Source: Aspidapion aeneum (taxonomy: Eukaryota > Arthropoda > Insecta > Coleoptera > Brentidae). From it: 64,000 nt of DNA. Both the position numbers and the translations under genes were made by a program. Location: positions 18,141,272 through 18,205,271 of the forward strand of contig OY755042.1 of the NCBI GenBank assembly GCA_963576565.1. The letters are read 5' to 3'. The notes beneath the pieces were generated by a model. It ran no database searches and was not told the origin of the DNA. It worked only from the letters and a program-made list of their open reading frames with translations. Positions 1 to 9,848 of this stretch are shown in pieces. Positions within the stretch are counted from its first letter, which is position 1, and each line of letters starts with the position of its first letter.

Positions 1-2
1 GC

Positions 3-162
3 ATGGGAATACAACTTAACGACCGAGTTACCATATACACACTACAGTTTGCTGACGACCAGGTACTTGTATCTGATGATAAAGAAGACATGGCATATAT
101 GATGAGAAAGTTAATGGAAGAATACCGAAAGTGGGGATTAACAGTGAACGTGGACAAGACAC
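3..162 (+). pseudogene. Non-LTR retrotransposon reverse transcriptase fragment (5' part)
   Basis: The frame reads through the reverse transcriptase active-site block: FADDQ preceded by a hydrophobic YTLQ and followed by a MMRKLMEEYRKWGL helix and a NVDKT turn, the standard order in non-LTR elements after palm motif C. The fragment starts inside the domain at the window edge and is cut at about 162, where a TIR element begins; the continuation resumes at 1131. A diverged sister copy sits at 63565-64000 with CADDQ in place of FADDQ. I cannot assign the clade firmly; RTE-like is possible. It is a dead remnant. Confidence 0.75.
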
Positions 163-1130
163 CCCACATAGCACAAAAATCACATCAACCTTAAATTAAC
201 GTGAACAAAAATAACAGTTAAGTTTTTTTTACTTGAAAACAGCCTCATACCATGTAATATTTATTTTGTTAAATCTACATGCTTAAAGATAACTTAAAAA
301 CAAGGAGAAATCAAGCTATAAAAATGTACTTTTTGCTGAAGTTTCTGGTGCTGTGTATATAATGTGTTTTTTAGCCTCGTTATTTTCATGTACCAAATTC
401 ACACTTGAAAAATCCTCCATGTTCTAAAACGCCACTAGATTAAGACTTCTTGAACCTACTAACTTTCTGCGTCTTATTTGGTCACGTTTTTTCATAAGAT
501 TTTTTTAACTTAAAAGAGACGCGAAAAGAAGTTATAAAAGTTCACTAGTTTAAGACTACAACACATCAAGACAATTTAAAAGATGGCGCTCAAGGCAAGA
601 CAAAATATCTATATATCTATCTATATACATTAAGTATGTTTTTTTAAACGCTAAACAAGATTTTTTAACAGTAACACTTTCACAGAATATTAATGTGTCT
701 TTATCAGGTTAATAACAGATGCGTCGTGATCGTGAAGGAGGAGTTTATAGGCCAAAGCACTGCCTGATAGATTTCGTCAAAGTGAAAAATCCCGACAATA
801 GGTGACGCAGCTGCTAGTAAAATCTCAAAAATATTCAGTAGAAAAGCCATGCAAGTCGCGTTTTAAAATTCGTGTAGAAAAGATGTGAATCTAATGTGAT
901 TTTAACATAAAAATCACTTGAAACCAACGTAAAAACATTGCTGTTTTAATTTTATAATGGCGTTATTACAACGCAGTTTTTAGCAACGTTATTTTTTATA
1001 ACATTAATGAATGACCTATTAAGCATGTTTTCATATATGAAATAAACGTTTTTTTCTAGCAGCTTTTAAAATCAACGTTTTTTTTCTCACGCTTTTTTTA
1101 CGTGTTAAACACGTGATTGTGCTATGTGGG
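163..1130. mobile_element. 968-bp TIR element, CCCACATAGC family, inside the RT fossil
   Basis: Both ends carry the inverted repeat CCCACATAGCACAA (left 163-176, right 1117-1130), and the flanking dinucleotide AC occurs on both sides (161-162, 1131-1132), consistent with a 2-bp target duplication. The uninterrupted sister RT copy near 63720 shows the sequence before insertion. The interior has no transposase frame, so this is non-autonomous. A shorter copy lies at 14677-14812 and a partial relative at 24980-25198, whose interior is the reverse complement of about 163-390 of this element. The superfamily is not assigned. Confidence 0.8.
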
Positions 1131-1611
1131 ACAGTACTTATGTATTGGAAACAACTCCAGTGACTTAGAACTAGACATTGGACAAGTAATATCTCCATGC
1201 AATGAGTATGTATACTTGGGTATCACATTTGATAAGACAAGGAACAGACTGTAAAGGACTGGAATAAAATAATAAAAAAAGCAAAAAAGTTATTGGATGT
1301 CTTAACAGTATTTTATGGAGCAGAGAGATAAAAAAGAATGTAAAATTTAACATATATGAAACAATGGTGAAAAGCACGCTGTTGTATGGAATAGAGACTT
1401 GTCGCGTAACAGAAATATACAAAACAAAAATAAAAAGTGTCGAAATGGTGCAATCAGAAGATCGATGAGAATATCTAGAACAGATCATATAAGAAATGAG
1501 ATCATAAAAGAAAGAATGGAAATTAAGGGAAGCATAACGGATGACGTCACTAAAAGGCAACTGATATGGTACGGCCATGTACAACGGATGAATGACGAAA
1601 GATTAAATTAA
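1131..1611 (+). pseudogene. Non-LTR retrotransposon fragment, C-terminal part
   Basis: This continues the reverse transcriptase fossil interrupted at 162. Pieces in shifted frames read STLLYGIETCRVTE, then from 1399 a segment with RTDHIRNEIIKERM and KRQLIWYGHVQRMNDERL, the typical C-terminal block of insect endonuclease/RT elements, ending in a stop near 1611. Frameshifts around 1250-1400 and in-frame stops make it non-functional. The matching piece at 63720-64000 carries the same order. Confidence 0.75.
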
Positions 1612-1929
1612 CAAAACATTTTATAATCCTGCCGGGCTGATTCGAATAACCTAATCATAACAAAAACATTTCATGTAAAAAAAAGCCAAGTACGCGACAA
1701 TTACATTCAATAAAAAGAATTGAGATAAAAGTAAAGCCAAGTTCTCCAATACAAATTACAAAATGAAAGGTTCTTGCTAGTTTAGAAATGTTTTTTTAAA
1801 GGATTTGGATAATATTTAAGTTTTAAAGTAGTAAAATATGCGAAATATTGTTCAAAACTTTTGCAATGTCTTATTAAAAATTTTGAGGTTTTTTTTATAT
1901 TTTCCTATGCTTTTATCATTCAAATCCTA
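1612..1929. other. AT-rich spacer, nothing recognised
   Basis: Plain AT-rich DNA with no reading frame, inverted repeat or tandem array that I can support. Confidence 0.5.
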
Positions 1930-2430
1930 TCAGCCTTCTAAAGCTCAGCTTTCCATTTATGGGGGAGGAAAGTAAATTATTTTATATAGTTCCTATCAGT
2001 CTTCCAAAGCTCAGCTGTCTAGCGTTTCTGGAAGTGGGCCGTGGTAATTTTACATAACTTTACATTTATAGGGGAGAGAAGTAAATTAGAATTTTGGGGT
2101 GTTTTAATTTTTTTCTATAGCTTTATCATAGTTACTATCGGCCTTCCAAAGCTCAGCTCTCTAGCTTCTCTGGAAGTGAGCAATGTTACTTTTACATTAT
2201 TTTACATTTATAGGGGAGGGAAGTAAATTATAATTTTGGGGTTTTTAATTTTTTTCCTATAGTTTTATCATAGTTCATCAGTCTGCAAAAGCTCAGCTCT
2301 CTAGAATTTTTGGATGTGGGCAATGTTACATTTACATAACTTTATATGTATTGGGGAGGAGAGTAAAACAGAATTTCGGGGTTTTTTGATTTTTTCCAGG
2401 GGTTTGTCATAATTTCTATCAGTTTGCCAT
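1930..2430. repeat. Tandem repeat, unit about 140 bp, about 3.5 copies
   Basis: The anchor AAAGCTCAGCT recurs at about 1940, 2006, 2148 and 2288, giving spacings of 66, 142 and 140 bp. Each unit also contains a TCTGGAAGTGGGC-like word, a TTTACATTTATAGGGGAGG-like word and a GTAAATTA..TTTTGGGG stretch. The first unit is internally deleted. It could be the internal minisatellite of a Helitron-type or foldback element, but no element ends were found. Confidence 0.8.
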
Positions 2431-3083
2431 ATTGTAGCATGTCTGGAAGTACAGTAGAATTTTGATGATCTATACATGAGTGAGTCAGTGAGTAAGTTGC
2501 AATTTCGACGTTTTATGAAATTTGGTAACTACTTTCCTACTTTACGGAAGTCCATGAAACTTGGAAGAGTTGTTAAGCCTATGAAGATCTACGACTGTGC
2601 AATGTTTGAGATTCGTAGCTCATTCCGAAGTAGAGTTTTAAATAGGTGGGGCTGAAATGTTTCAAGAAAAGATGGTACGTCAGCTCGAACTTGGCGAGGC
2701 CTGCCGTGCCCTCAGATATAGTTCCTCCATTGAAATTTGCCCTATAAAAAGGTATTTGAAGTGTGAAATACATTGTTAACGGGTGCAGGTATTGGCGATA
2801 GCCTCTGTTAGGCCTTACAAAAAGGTAATAGTCAGGTATCGCCAGATTAGTGTTGTTCGATACTTTTACTCAAAGACAAAATAAATAAATTTTCAATTTT
2901 TGCACATACTCTTGAAAATCCCAAAAAGGTTATTATGAATTCAGTAGCGCGTGCCACTTTTATGGCAATTTTTATGTTGCATTGGAGGCACTATGCCTAA
3001 GGTAGATAACCAACCGATCCAAAATCCTGACGCCAATCCACTGGTGACCGGTATTTGTACTAAATCATTCCACGTGTTGAGAT
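2431..3083. other. AT-rich DNA between repeats
   Basis: No gene is seen. The segment around 2460-2640 has a less AT-biased text that looks like another dispersed-element fragment but has no partner in the window. The target duplication of the next MITE begins at 3076. Confidence 0.4.
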
Positions 3084-3297
3084 CAGCGGCGTAGCATGCC
3101 TGACGAGGCGGGGGGGCCGACAGCTAAAAAGGGCGCCTCTCAAAAATCTTGCGATCAAAAAAAAAGGTCGTCTTTAGTTTCCTTTGGTGCCCAGTCAATT
3201 GGCCGTTGCCGGCCCGACTTAATAAAGCTGAGGGCGCTTCGGCTACCCATGGGGCGCCAGTACCCTCGGGGGGGGGGAGGTTCGGTTCGGTTCAGTT

Positions 3298-3330
<33 letters not shown>

Positions 3331-3361
3331 GCGAACCCCCCCCTCCCACGCTACGCCACTG
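3084..3361. mobile_element. hAT-type MITE, 278 bp, with 8-bp target duplication
   Basis: TIRs CAGCGGCGTAGC and GCTACGCCACTG bound the element, and GTTGAGAT is duplicated on both sides (3076-3083 and 3362-3369). The 8-bp duplication and CAG-type ends fit the hAT superfamily. The interior is GC-rich and includes an uninterrupted run of 31 G (3299-3329). A second copy with its own target duplication is at 42574-42893. Glycine-, proline- and arginine-rich reading frames here are artefacts of the composition. It encodes no transposase. Confidence 0.9.
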
Positions 3362-3369
3362 GTTGAGAT

Positions 3370-4070
3370 CAACTAATCCAACGCAACAGAAAAGTGTTTA
3401 ATCGGTCCAAAGCACCCAAATGAGAACGATGGATGGTTTTTTAACCTCGCTATTGAAAATTCCACGTGTTTTCGACTTCTTATCAGCTTTATAACCAAGA
3501 TAAAATAGTGAAAAAAATACAGTCCTAAGGCGAATGTTTTTTTGTTGGACTGTTTCTGTCTTTAATATGAAGACGTTTCTAGAAATGGTTTTCAATAGAT
3601 TCACGGGTGCCTAATATTACCATCCGTAGGTAGATCTGCTTTCTATGAAATACGGATAGGCAAATCGATATGAATATGTGTGTGTTTTTTGTCAATCTTA
3701 CCAAGTCCGACAAAAAAATATTTATTTGTCCAGACTGGATCGTACTGTTTTTTTTTTAAAGAATCTTCTTTTTTTTGTAGTATTTTGTTAAAGAATATTT
3801 TTTATTATTTTGTACGATTTAATAAAAAATAAAAACGCAATTAAAATTTGGATTTTTTTTATTTTAGAGTTTTTAACCATGTTTCTAATATTGCCACTAC
3901 TTGGCAATATTTGGGACAGATGTTTCAAATATTGCCATTTTACGATGTTTTTTAAAACCCCTCTAAAAAAAATAGTATGAAAATTTAAAATAAATGGTAT
4001 ACCTTCCTGTTGAGACAACACATTATTATTCTAGCTTAGCTTAATAAAAATGTTGAAAAAATTAAATCCC
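3370..4070. other. AT-rich spacer
   Basis: No coding or repeat structure that I can support; long T and A runs only. Confidence 0.4.
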
Positions 4071-4701
4071 TTAACCCGGCGTTGGTACACCTATTTTTCC
4101 TAACGTGGATGGTACACCCGGGTATGATATACCCACTTACAATTTCGCATTTAAAGTTACCAGTATACATAAAATATTAATATGATGGTTGTGTTTTAAT
4201 ATTTTGAACATTTTTGACGTTGAAAAAAAAAAAAATAACATTAGTCATGTAGTCATGCATTTTTATAAAAATTAAAAATATATTTTTTTAAAATAGCGTA
4301 AAAAATGCTAGAAGTAATTTAGAACCTAAATTTTTATTTCATTTCGAAGATAATACATAAGAAAATGGAAAAAAAAATATTTGACTAAATATTTTCAAAT
4401 AGGAAAATCCAGGGCGTACTTTTATATAAAAAAACAAAGAAATTCTTACTTAGAACTAAAAAATATTTTTTTTTTTAATAGAAACAAAATTTCGAACACG
4501 ACGTTTCGGTTAGTAAGTATCTCTAGCCGTTTTCAAGTCTAAACCATAGAGAAAATAATAAAAGAGTGCTTAATTCTATGGTTCAAAAGCGGCAACAAGT
4601 TTACGCTAGCGCCACCCTTGGCTACTGGAAGAATTAAGAATGCACGGGCGGGCTCGGCGGGCTTTTTAAATGATTTTTTTCTTAGTAAAGGTGCTATTTT
4701 T

Positions 4702-4823
4702 GAGGTCAGGCTAATCTCATGTATGCGAAAAGAATTTGGATATCAAAAATATATTAATTTTAGTCATGTAAACCTGTAAGATATCCAAACTTTTTCCGCA
4801 TACATAAAAATTTGCATGACCTC
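4702..4823. repeat. Hairpin MITE, 122 bp
   Basis: Arms of about 42 nt start GAGGTCAGGC and end GCATGACCTC. They share the inner words ATGTATGCG and TTTGGATATC, with a spacer of about 35 nt. There is no coding capacity, and no second copy in the window. Confidence 0.75.
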
Positions 4824-5876
4824 GAAAATGTAATACTTAAATAAAAAACTATGTTTTTTAAAAAATGTAATATTTATTTTTTTAAAAGTGAGTACTGTTT
4901 TAGAAAAATCTAAAAATATTTAACAAATATAATGTTTTTTCTTAAATGTATAAACTAGGTATTTATATTACAAAAAACTGTGGATTTTTAGAAAACTTAA
5001 AAATAGTTAAACATGTACCACCTAATAATCCTTAATAAAACCAATATTTAAAAAAAATAAGAACACACTTTTACAGTCTTCAATTTTCTAATTTCTTTAT
5101 GTGGAATTGCTTAAATGTTGTAATCATAATGATGTTATCCCATTGTTGATTGTTGCGTTGGATAACTAAAAAGCAAAAAAAAAAGCTGCCAGGGGACTCA
5201 TAATAGTAGATATTTTATACAGGTGTTAATAAAGTATGTCGCCAAACTTCAGAGGATTATCTTAAGTGATTTTAAGAAAAAAAACTTTGTATAACCATGC
5301 TTAGTTTTTGAGATATGGGTTATTAAAATATTAGTTTTTTGTTTGCTTTTTATTTATAACTCGTGCAGTTTTTGAGATATTTAGCTCAAATCTGGAACAT
5401 GTTGTTGTTGTTTTGTTACAAGGCATACATCATTAAGCATGTCAAATATTAGGAAAAACTACAGGGTGATATTTTTTTCGCGGTCATGCCCCCTTTTTTC
5501 TCCAGAACTTTTTTGCAGTAAGTTATTGGCAGATTTAAAAATGTACAATGAATTCCTTGTTTTAATAAATATTTTTATCTCTAACCATTTTTCAGAAAAA
5601 AAGACAAAATAAAATAACTTGTATCTTCAATTTCTATTTAGAAATTACATAAAACTCGCATAAAATTAAAATAATGCAGAGTACAAATTTTCCTTTTTTG
5701 TCTTTTCTTGGAAACAGTTAGAGTTACAAAAATTGAAGAAGATCAAAAAGTTTCTGAGGAAAGGTGGCTGTTGCCTCCCCCACCCCAATAAGCCTTCGTG
5801 TCGACTCTGTCTGAAATATGTGTTTAAATTTTTAAGGGGGAGCTTAGCTCTTGAAGCTCTGCCCTAAGTACACTTT
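4824..5876. other. AT-rich DNA inside the piggyBac-like element
   Basis: Very AT-rich, with no frames above background. Near 4490-4640 (upstream of the hairpin MITE) is a GACGTTTCGG..TCTCTAGCCG stretch and a CCATAGA/TCTATGG stem. These resemble untranslated tails of Penelope-like elements, but the resemblance is too weak to call. Confidence 0.35.
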
Positions 5877-6059
5877 GGGCCTATTCTTAAATTATGTAAT
5901 TGACCCACCTCCACCCTCTGTACAGAATTTTCAAGAAACAAAATACATTAAAAAAAAGTTATGTGTAATACAAGGCCAAACACTGCTACCCCTTTGAGCA
6001 TTAATTTTGAACTTATAATTATTATGTTAAATGGCATTATGTATTTTAAGAATAGGCCC
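5877..6059. mobile_element. MITE, GGGCCTATTCTTAAATTA family, 183 bp
   Basis: Inverted ends GGGCCTATTCTTAAATTATG and its near reverse complement at 6035-6059. A second member is recognisable as a split host element at 14619-14676 plus 21628-21728. No convincing target duplication could be read, so the superfamily is open. Confidence 0.75.
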
Positions 6060-6462
6060 TAGTATGGGTGTGGAAAGAGACAGAACTTATTAACCAATAT
6101 TTCTCTATTACTTACCTAAATGAAAAAATATTTGCAACCAAGCAGTGTGTACTCAATGTGATTGTAATGATCCATACAATTCCATAATGTCTGTGTACCT
6201 AAAAAGTAAAAGCACTAGCTAGAATTATGTTCAAACACTAAACTAAAAGACAGAAGCCTAAGGATTTTTAGACATTTTCCACATATTTCATGAATAAAAA
6301 AATTAAATAGGTGAAGATATGGCATAACTGTGTCTCGGGTCCCCCAAAGACCTATTCTTGGGTGCACTACTGACTAAAATATCTACTAAAACTAAAAATG
6401 GAAAATGCCGAAAAGGCAATACATCAATAATAATAAAATTATATGGACAATGACCCATAAGA

Positions 6463-6628
6463 AGGTGCGGATCTACGGGAGGGGAATTTCTCCCCCCCCC
6501 CCCCAAATCTCAAACTATATTAAGTTTTTACATACAGAATACACATCCTGGTCACAATGCAAAACTGTTTTATGCAATATTTATTATGATATCTACCCCC
6601 CTAAATAAAGTTCCTAGATCCACCCCTG
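6463..6628. mobile_element. hAT-type MITE, 166 bp
   Basis: The right end reads CACCCCTG, i.e. the reverse complement begins CAGGGGTGGATCTAGG; the left end, from 6463, reads AGGTGCGGATCTACGG. Flanks CCATAAGA (6455-6462) and CCATAACT (6629-6636) match at 6 of 8 positions and probably represent an aged 8-bp duplication. The interior includes runs of C and G. Confidence 0.65.
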
Positions 6629-6636
6629 CCATAACT

Positions 6637-6787
6637 GAGGGGTGAACAGCTGAAAAAAATTTGTACACCATCCTACAGGACTCAAATAAATTCTTGGGCC
6701 TGTAGTGTATTTTAGTGTCCTGTGGAGTCCTACACAGTCTTGTTAAAAAAATTTGTATACCTGCTGTGGACAGATGATCACCCCTCC
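6637..6787. repeat. Inverted-repeat MITE, about 150 bp
   Basis: Ends GAGGGGTGA and TCACCCCTC, with the paired inner word AAAAAAATTTGTA in both arms. It directly abuts the preceding hAT MITE. There is no coding capacity. Confidence 0.6.
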
Positions 6788-7240
6788 CGAACACACAATA
6801 CACCAATACTAAGTTGATACATTTTATCTAAAACCTATGTATATGTTCAGTGTCAATCTGTATAACAAGTATATAAATCGACCCTAACTTCAATAACATA
6901 AATTATCTTTCTTACCTTGTCTTAGTCACAAAACAAGACCAGTTTTGCCTGATAACACGCGCTTTAACACAAAACAGATCTCCTTTGTAGTGAAAAAGTT
7001 ATTTCGTAGCAAAAATTTTGCATCCGAAAATTCCAGAAAAACAAACCAAGAATTTGAGGTTAGGTTTGACTCGACTGCGTTTACAATATACTTGTAACTT
7101 GCTTTTAAAAATGACTTGCAATTTGTAATATGGGTAGAATACCTGTATTATTTATTAATTTTTTTGGTTCCGACTTCTATTAACATTAATTGATGAATGT
7201 TACAGATGCTCATACCTATGCAGCAACGAATAACAGCAAT

Positions 7241-7780
7241 TTTTATTTAAACAGTATAAATACTGAATTAGACATTAAAACTTGCAAATCAAATAATATG
7301 TTTAAGAGAAAAAAAAAGAAGTACTTGTTGCCTAGTCAGCCTCTGTGGCGTATATAGAAAAATGTTTCGGGGGGGCCCAGACCTTATAAAGACGTATTTT
7401 ATACTATTTTATATTTGTATTTATGAAATATGTGGAAAATATCTAAAAAAATCTTAGCTTCGGGGGGGGGGGCGGGCATATATACGCCACTGGTCAGCCT
7501 GATTGTTTAAGTAAACCCTTGGTATCATATTATATTATATTTTTTTATTTTAGTCTCTATATTATTTTTTTGGTGTATTTTAGTATAGTAACCTTTTCTA
7601 ATAAAGAAATATGGTAGCAATGTTTTTTTTAAGGATAGGATTAAAAACATTTTACAGTACAGTGTAAGTACTTGAGAAAGCTGTGTGTTACTAGATTATT
7701 ATTTTAGTAGGTAGGTATAGTTCTGTTGGGAATGATACAGGAATGCTTGTAATGATTTTTCGGTATTATTAGAGAAATAT
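7241..7780 (+). repeat. Left arm of a 1.2-kb inverted duplication (non-LTR 3' tail)
   Basis: This arm is the reverse complement of 8022-8480. On the plus strand it carries a degraded LDIKTCKSNNMFKRK-KKYLLPSQ tail of a CR1/Jockey-type non-LTR element. It is interrupted at 7343 by a hAT MITE and is internally shortened relative to the other arm near 7260-7275. The two arms face each other around a MITE at 7781-8021. Confidence 0.75.
7343..7492. mobile_element. hAT-type MITE, 150 bp, TIR CAGTGGCGTATATA
   Basis: Left end CTGTGGCGTATATAG (one mismatch in the CAG start), right end TATATACGCCACTG. GTCAGCCT is duplicated on both sides (7335-7342, 7493-7500), the 8-bp signature of hAT. The other arm of the inverted duplication (near 8340) shows the same site without the insertion. 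Relatives: 55359-55545, and a diverged copy at 25775-25925. Confidence 0.9.
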
Positions 7781-8021
7781 AGCCAGGATTTAATTGTGCC
7801 AGGCACTATTTTACCACATTTACATTAAAAACTGACAGTTAATCGTTCAAAATTCATACCAAAGTCGAATTTAAAACTATCGTCGTTTATTTTCAATTAA
7901 TAAAAGAAGGCACTATTTATTCCGGTTCATATAGTAAACAAAGGCCATGTGTTGAAAGATCACAGCTGATATTACAATGTGAAGGTGTCAAAATTGTGCC
8001 TGACACAATTATAGCCTGGCT
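7781..8021. mobile_element. MITE, 241 bp, AGCCAGG..CCTGGCT ends
   Basis: TIRs of about 26 bp (AGCCAGGATTTAATTGTGCC and its near reverse complement). The interior contains CATACCAAAGTCGAATTTA, the same core found twice in tandem at 54933 and 55151. It lies exactly at the centre of the inverted duplication 7241-8480, so its flanks are mirror images and no target duplication can be defined. Confidence 0.7.
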
Positions 8022-8510
8022 ATATTTCAATAATTCTCTAATAATACCGAAAAACCATTACAAGCACATTCCTGTATCATTCCCAACAGAACTAACTATA
8101 CCTATACCACGGATCACCTACCTACTAAAAGAATAATCTAGTAACACACAGCTTTATCAAGTACTTATACTGTACTGTAAAATGTTTTTAATCCTATCCT
8201 AAAAAAAAACATTGATGCCATCTTTCTTTATGAGAAAAGGTCACTATACTAAAACACACCAAAAAAATAATATGGAGACTAAAATAATAAAATATAATAT
8301 AATATAATATAGTACCAAGGGTGGTTTACATAAACAATCAGGCTGACTAGGCAACAAGTACTTCTTAAGTTTTCTCTTAAACATATTATTTGATTTGCAA
8401 TTTTTAATGTCTAATGGTAATTTGTTATACAATCTGATTCCTTTATAAAACAATGACTTATATCCTAATTCAGTTGAATAAAAATTGCTGGTGTTTAACC
8501 TGGCTTTATT
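8022..8510 (-). pseudogene. CR1/Jockey-type non-LTR retrotransposon C-terminal fragment (right arm of inverted duplication)
   Basis: On the minus strand, 8244-8453 encodes GIRLYNKLPLDIKN followed by FKRKLKKYLLPSQPDCL, the standard last block of RT proteins in CR1/Jockey elements (YNxLP, then FKxxLKxYLL). Upstream (towards 8500) the sister text continues with a TELGYKSLF-like stretch. It has no RT core and is 5'-truncated, as usual for such copies. It forms the better-preserved arm of the inverted duplication. Confidence 0.7.
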
Positions 8511-8555
8511 TCAATAATTTTTTTTTTACGCTGCGCACTCGCAAGGAGATCCCTA

Positions 8556-8690
8556 TCACGCTTGAGAAGCGGCAAGTGCGCGGAAATGTTGGTGAATGTT
8601 GGTTTTGAAAAGGTTCAGATTGTAACCTGCAGGGAAAAGTGTCGCAGGAAGCTTATTCCACAGCGATGCTCTTCTCCAGAGATATATTAT
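8556..8690 (-). pseudogene. Second non-LTR C-terminal fragment
   Basis: The minus-strand frame ending at the TGA at 8556-8558 reads RASLWNKLPATLFPAGYNLN then LFKTNIHQHFRALAA. The SLWNxLP...FP..YNLxxFK pattern is the terminal block of a non-LTR element different from the one in the adjacent arm. Only about 45 codons survive. Confidence 0.65.
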
Positions 8691-8816
8691 CCATTATGTA
8701 ATAATAAGAAGTAAATAGTTATTAGTATTATAAGTTTGGATTTGTTTTGTTATAGAAATACTGGTGTATGTATTAACATAGCATGATTTGCTAATAAAGA
8801 TTTATTCAATTCAATT
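8691..8816 (+). repeat. 3' tail of a plus-strand non-LTR element
   Basis: AT-rich text ending with AATAAAG and ATTCAATTCAATTCAA, a poly-A-signal-like word followed by a short TTCAA repeat of the kind found at the 3' ends of CR1-like elements. No coding part is attached. Confidence 0.4.
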
Positions 8817-9127
8817 CAACATAGTAAACCATTTCTAACAACAAATGGCATTAGGAAAATACTAAGCGTTATGTGACAATTTTCTCAAAGTTTTACGTAA
8901 TTTATGAACCCCAATCGAACAGAATAAAATTAGTTTTAAATACAAATAGAAACATAGTCCGCGATTGCAGCGCTGTGCGCTACTGGAACTTGTTGGCTGC
9001 GCGGCCCTATCTTTTCGGCAGTCTCTTTTTTGTCTCTGTCTAAACTAAACAATCTAGTCTATAGGCTACTACTTATACTACTTTGTGTGCAGTCAAATGT
9101 GACGGCTCGCCCCCTTTTCTAATCCTA

Positions 9128-9659
9128 AGACGCCTGGTTTCCATATGTTTGGTAGGTCCGTGCTTGGTTGACTGAAAACTTCTTTATTCTGCATTATAAA
9201 TGCAGCTTCAATAAACTTTCGTTTTCGTCAATGCGACTCCTTATGCAATACTTTAGCTTCTGACCACTGAATCCTGTGATCAACCGGATTTTTCAATACC
9301 CCTAATGAGGTCCTTTTTAGATGTTAATTTACTCTAACCTAAAGAGCGCGTTTCGTTTCACCTACACATGATTTTACACATGATTTACCACACACAAACG
9401 GGATTTGGTAAATGGATTCCATATTATTTGAGGGATTTTCTGGATTTGTTTTAGTTACAAAACTCCTTATCGTATTTCCCGATGAAAATACTGTTTTTAT
9501 TTTATAGTGTTTGGCTATTCGTCTTATGTCTCCTGAAATCCCTTGAACATATGGAATGTTAATAACACCCAACGGATTATTATTTTCGGAATTTGCTACA
9601 AAAAATTTTACGCGGATGTACCATCCCATGTGAACCCGGGTATCACATGCCCGACGCAA
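9128..9659 (-). pseudogene. Penelope-like element fragment with GIY-YIG-region remnant
   Basis: The minus strand from 9659 encodes INIPYVQGISGDIRRIAKHY..NTIRSF.., then IYQIPFVCGKSCV and CVGETKRA. This matches the linker and start of the GIY-YIG endonuclease (IPY..G.S..I.RI, then YxIPC.CG...GET.R) that Penelope-like elements carry after the RT. After a frameshift near 9310 it continues as NPVDHRIQWSEAKVLHKESH, a stop, and RKRKFIEAAFIMQNK, the C-terminal half of the same domain. The RT core is missing. It sits at the right edge of the piggyBac-like TIR pair. Confidence 0.7.
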
Positions 9660-9848
9660 GCTTACCTCCGAGCACCAGAGGCAGATTGATACTAAAGTTT
9701 AACCCGCTTGTTTTAGTGGTCCGAGATTAGAACAAGTGTTGCTTGAGAATAGGTGGGGGGCAAGCTTAAAGCGCTGCGAATTCATAAGTTCTGTTGGTTT
9801 TTCTCAATCCCGGGTATGTCATACCCAGGTGTACCAACGCCGGGTTAA

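Larger units (their letters stand above)
4075..9844. mobile_element. piggyBac-like TIR pair with TTAA duplication, 5.8 kb, degenerate
   Basis: Left end TTAA then CCCGGCGTTGGTACACCT (TTAA at 4071-4074), right end the reverse complement followed by TTAA (9845-9848). CCC-starting ends inside TTAA are the signature of piggyBac elements. A subterminal palindrome-like GGGTATG..ATACCC occurs at both ends (about 4121 and 9811). No transposase was seen inside. The interior instead holds several MITEs, an inverted duplication and non-LTR and Penelope fragments, so this is a non-autonomous or heavily invaded copy. An alternative is two independent short copies facing each other. Confidence 0.7.

Noticed and set aside
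3096..3401. Gly-, Pro- and Arg-rich open frames on both strands
   Set aside because: They read through the G run and GC-rich body of a hAT MITE; no homology-like motifs, and the second MITE copy gives unrelated frames.
4490..4640. Possible further hammerhead (CGAAACGTC on the minus strand)
   Set aside because: The CUGANGA core and stem II are absent.
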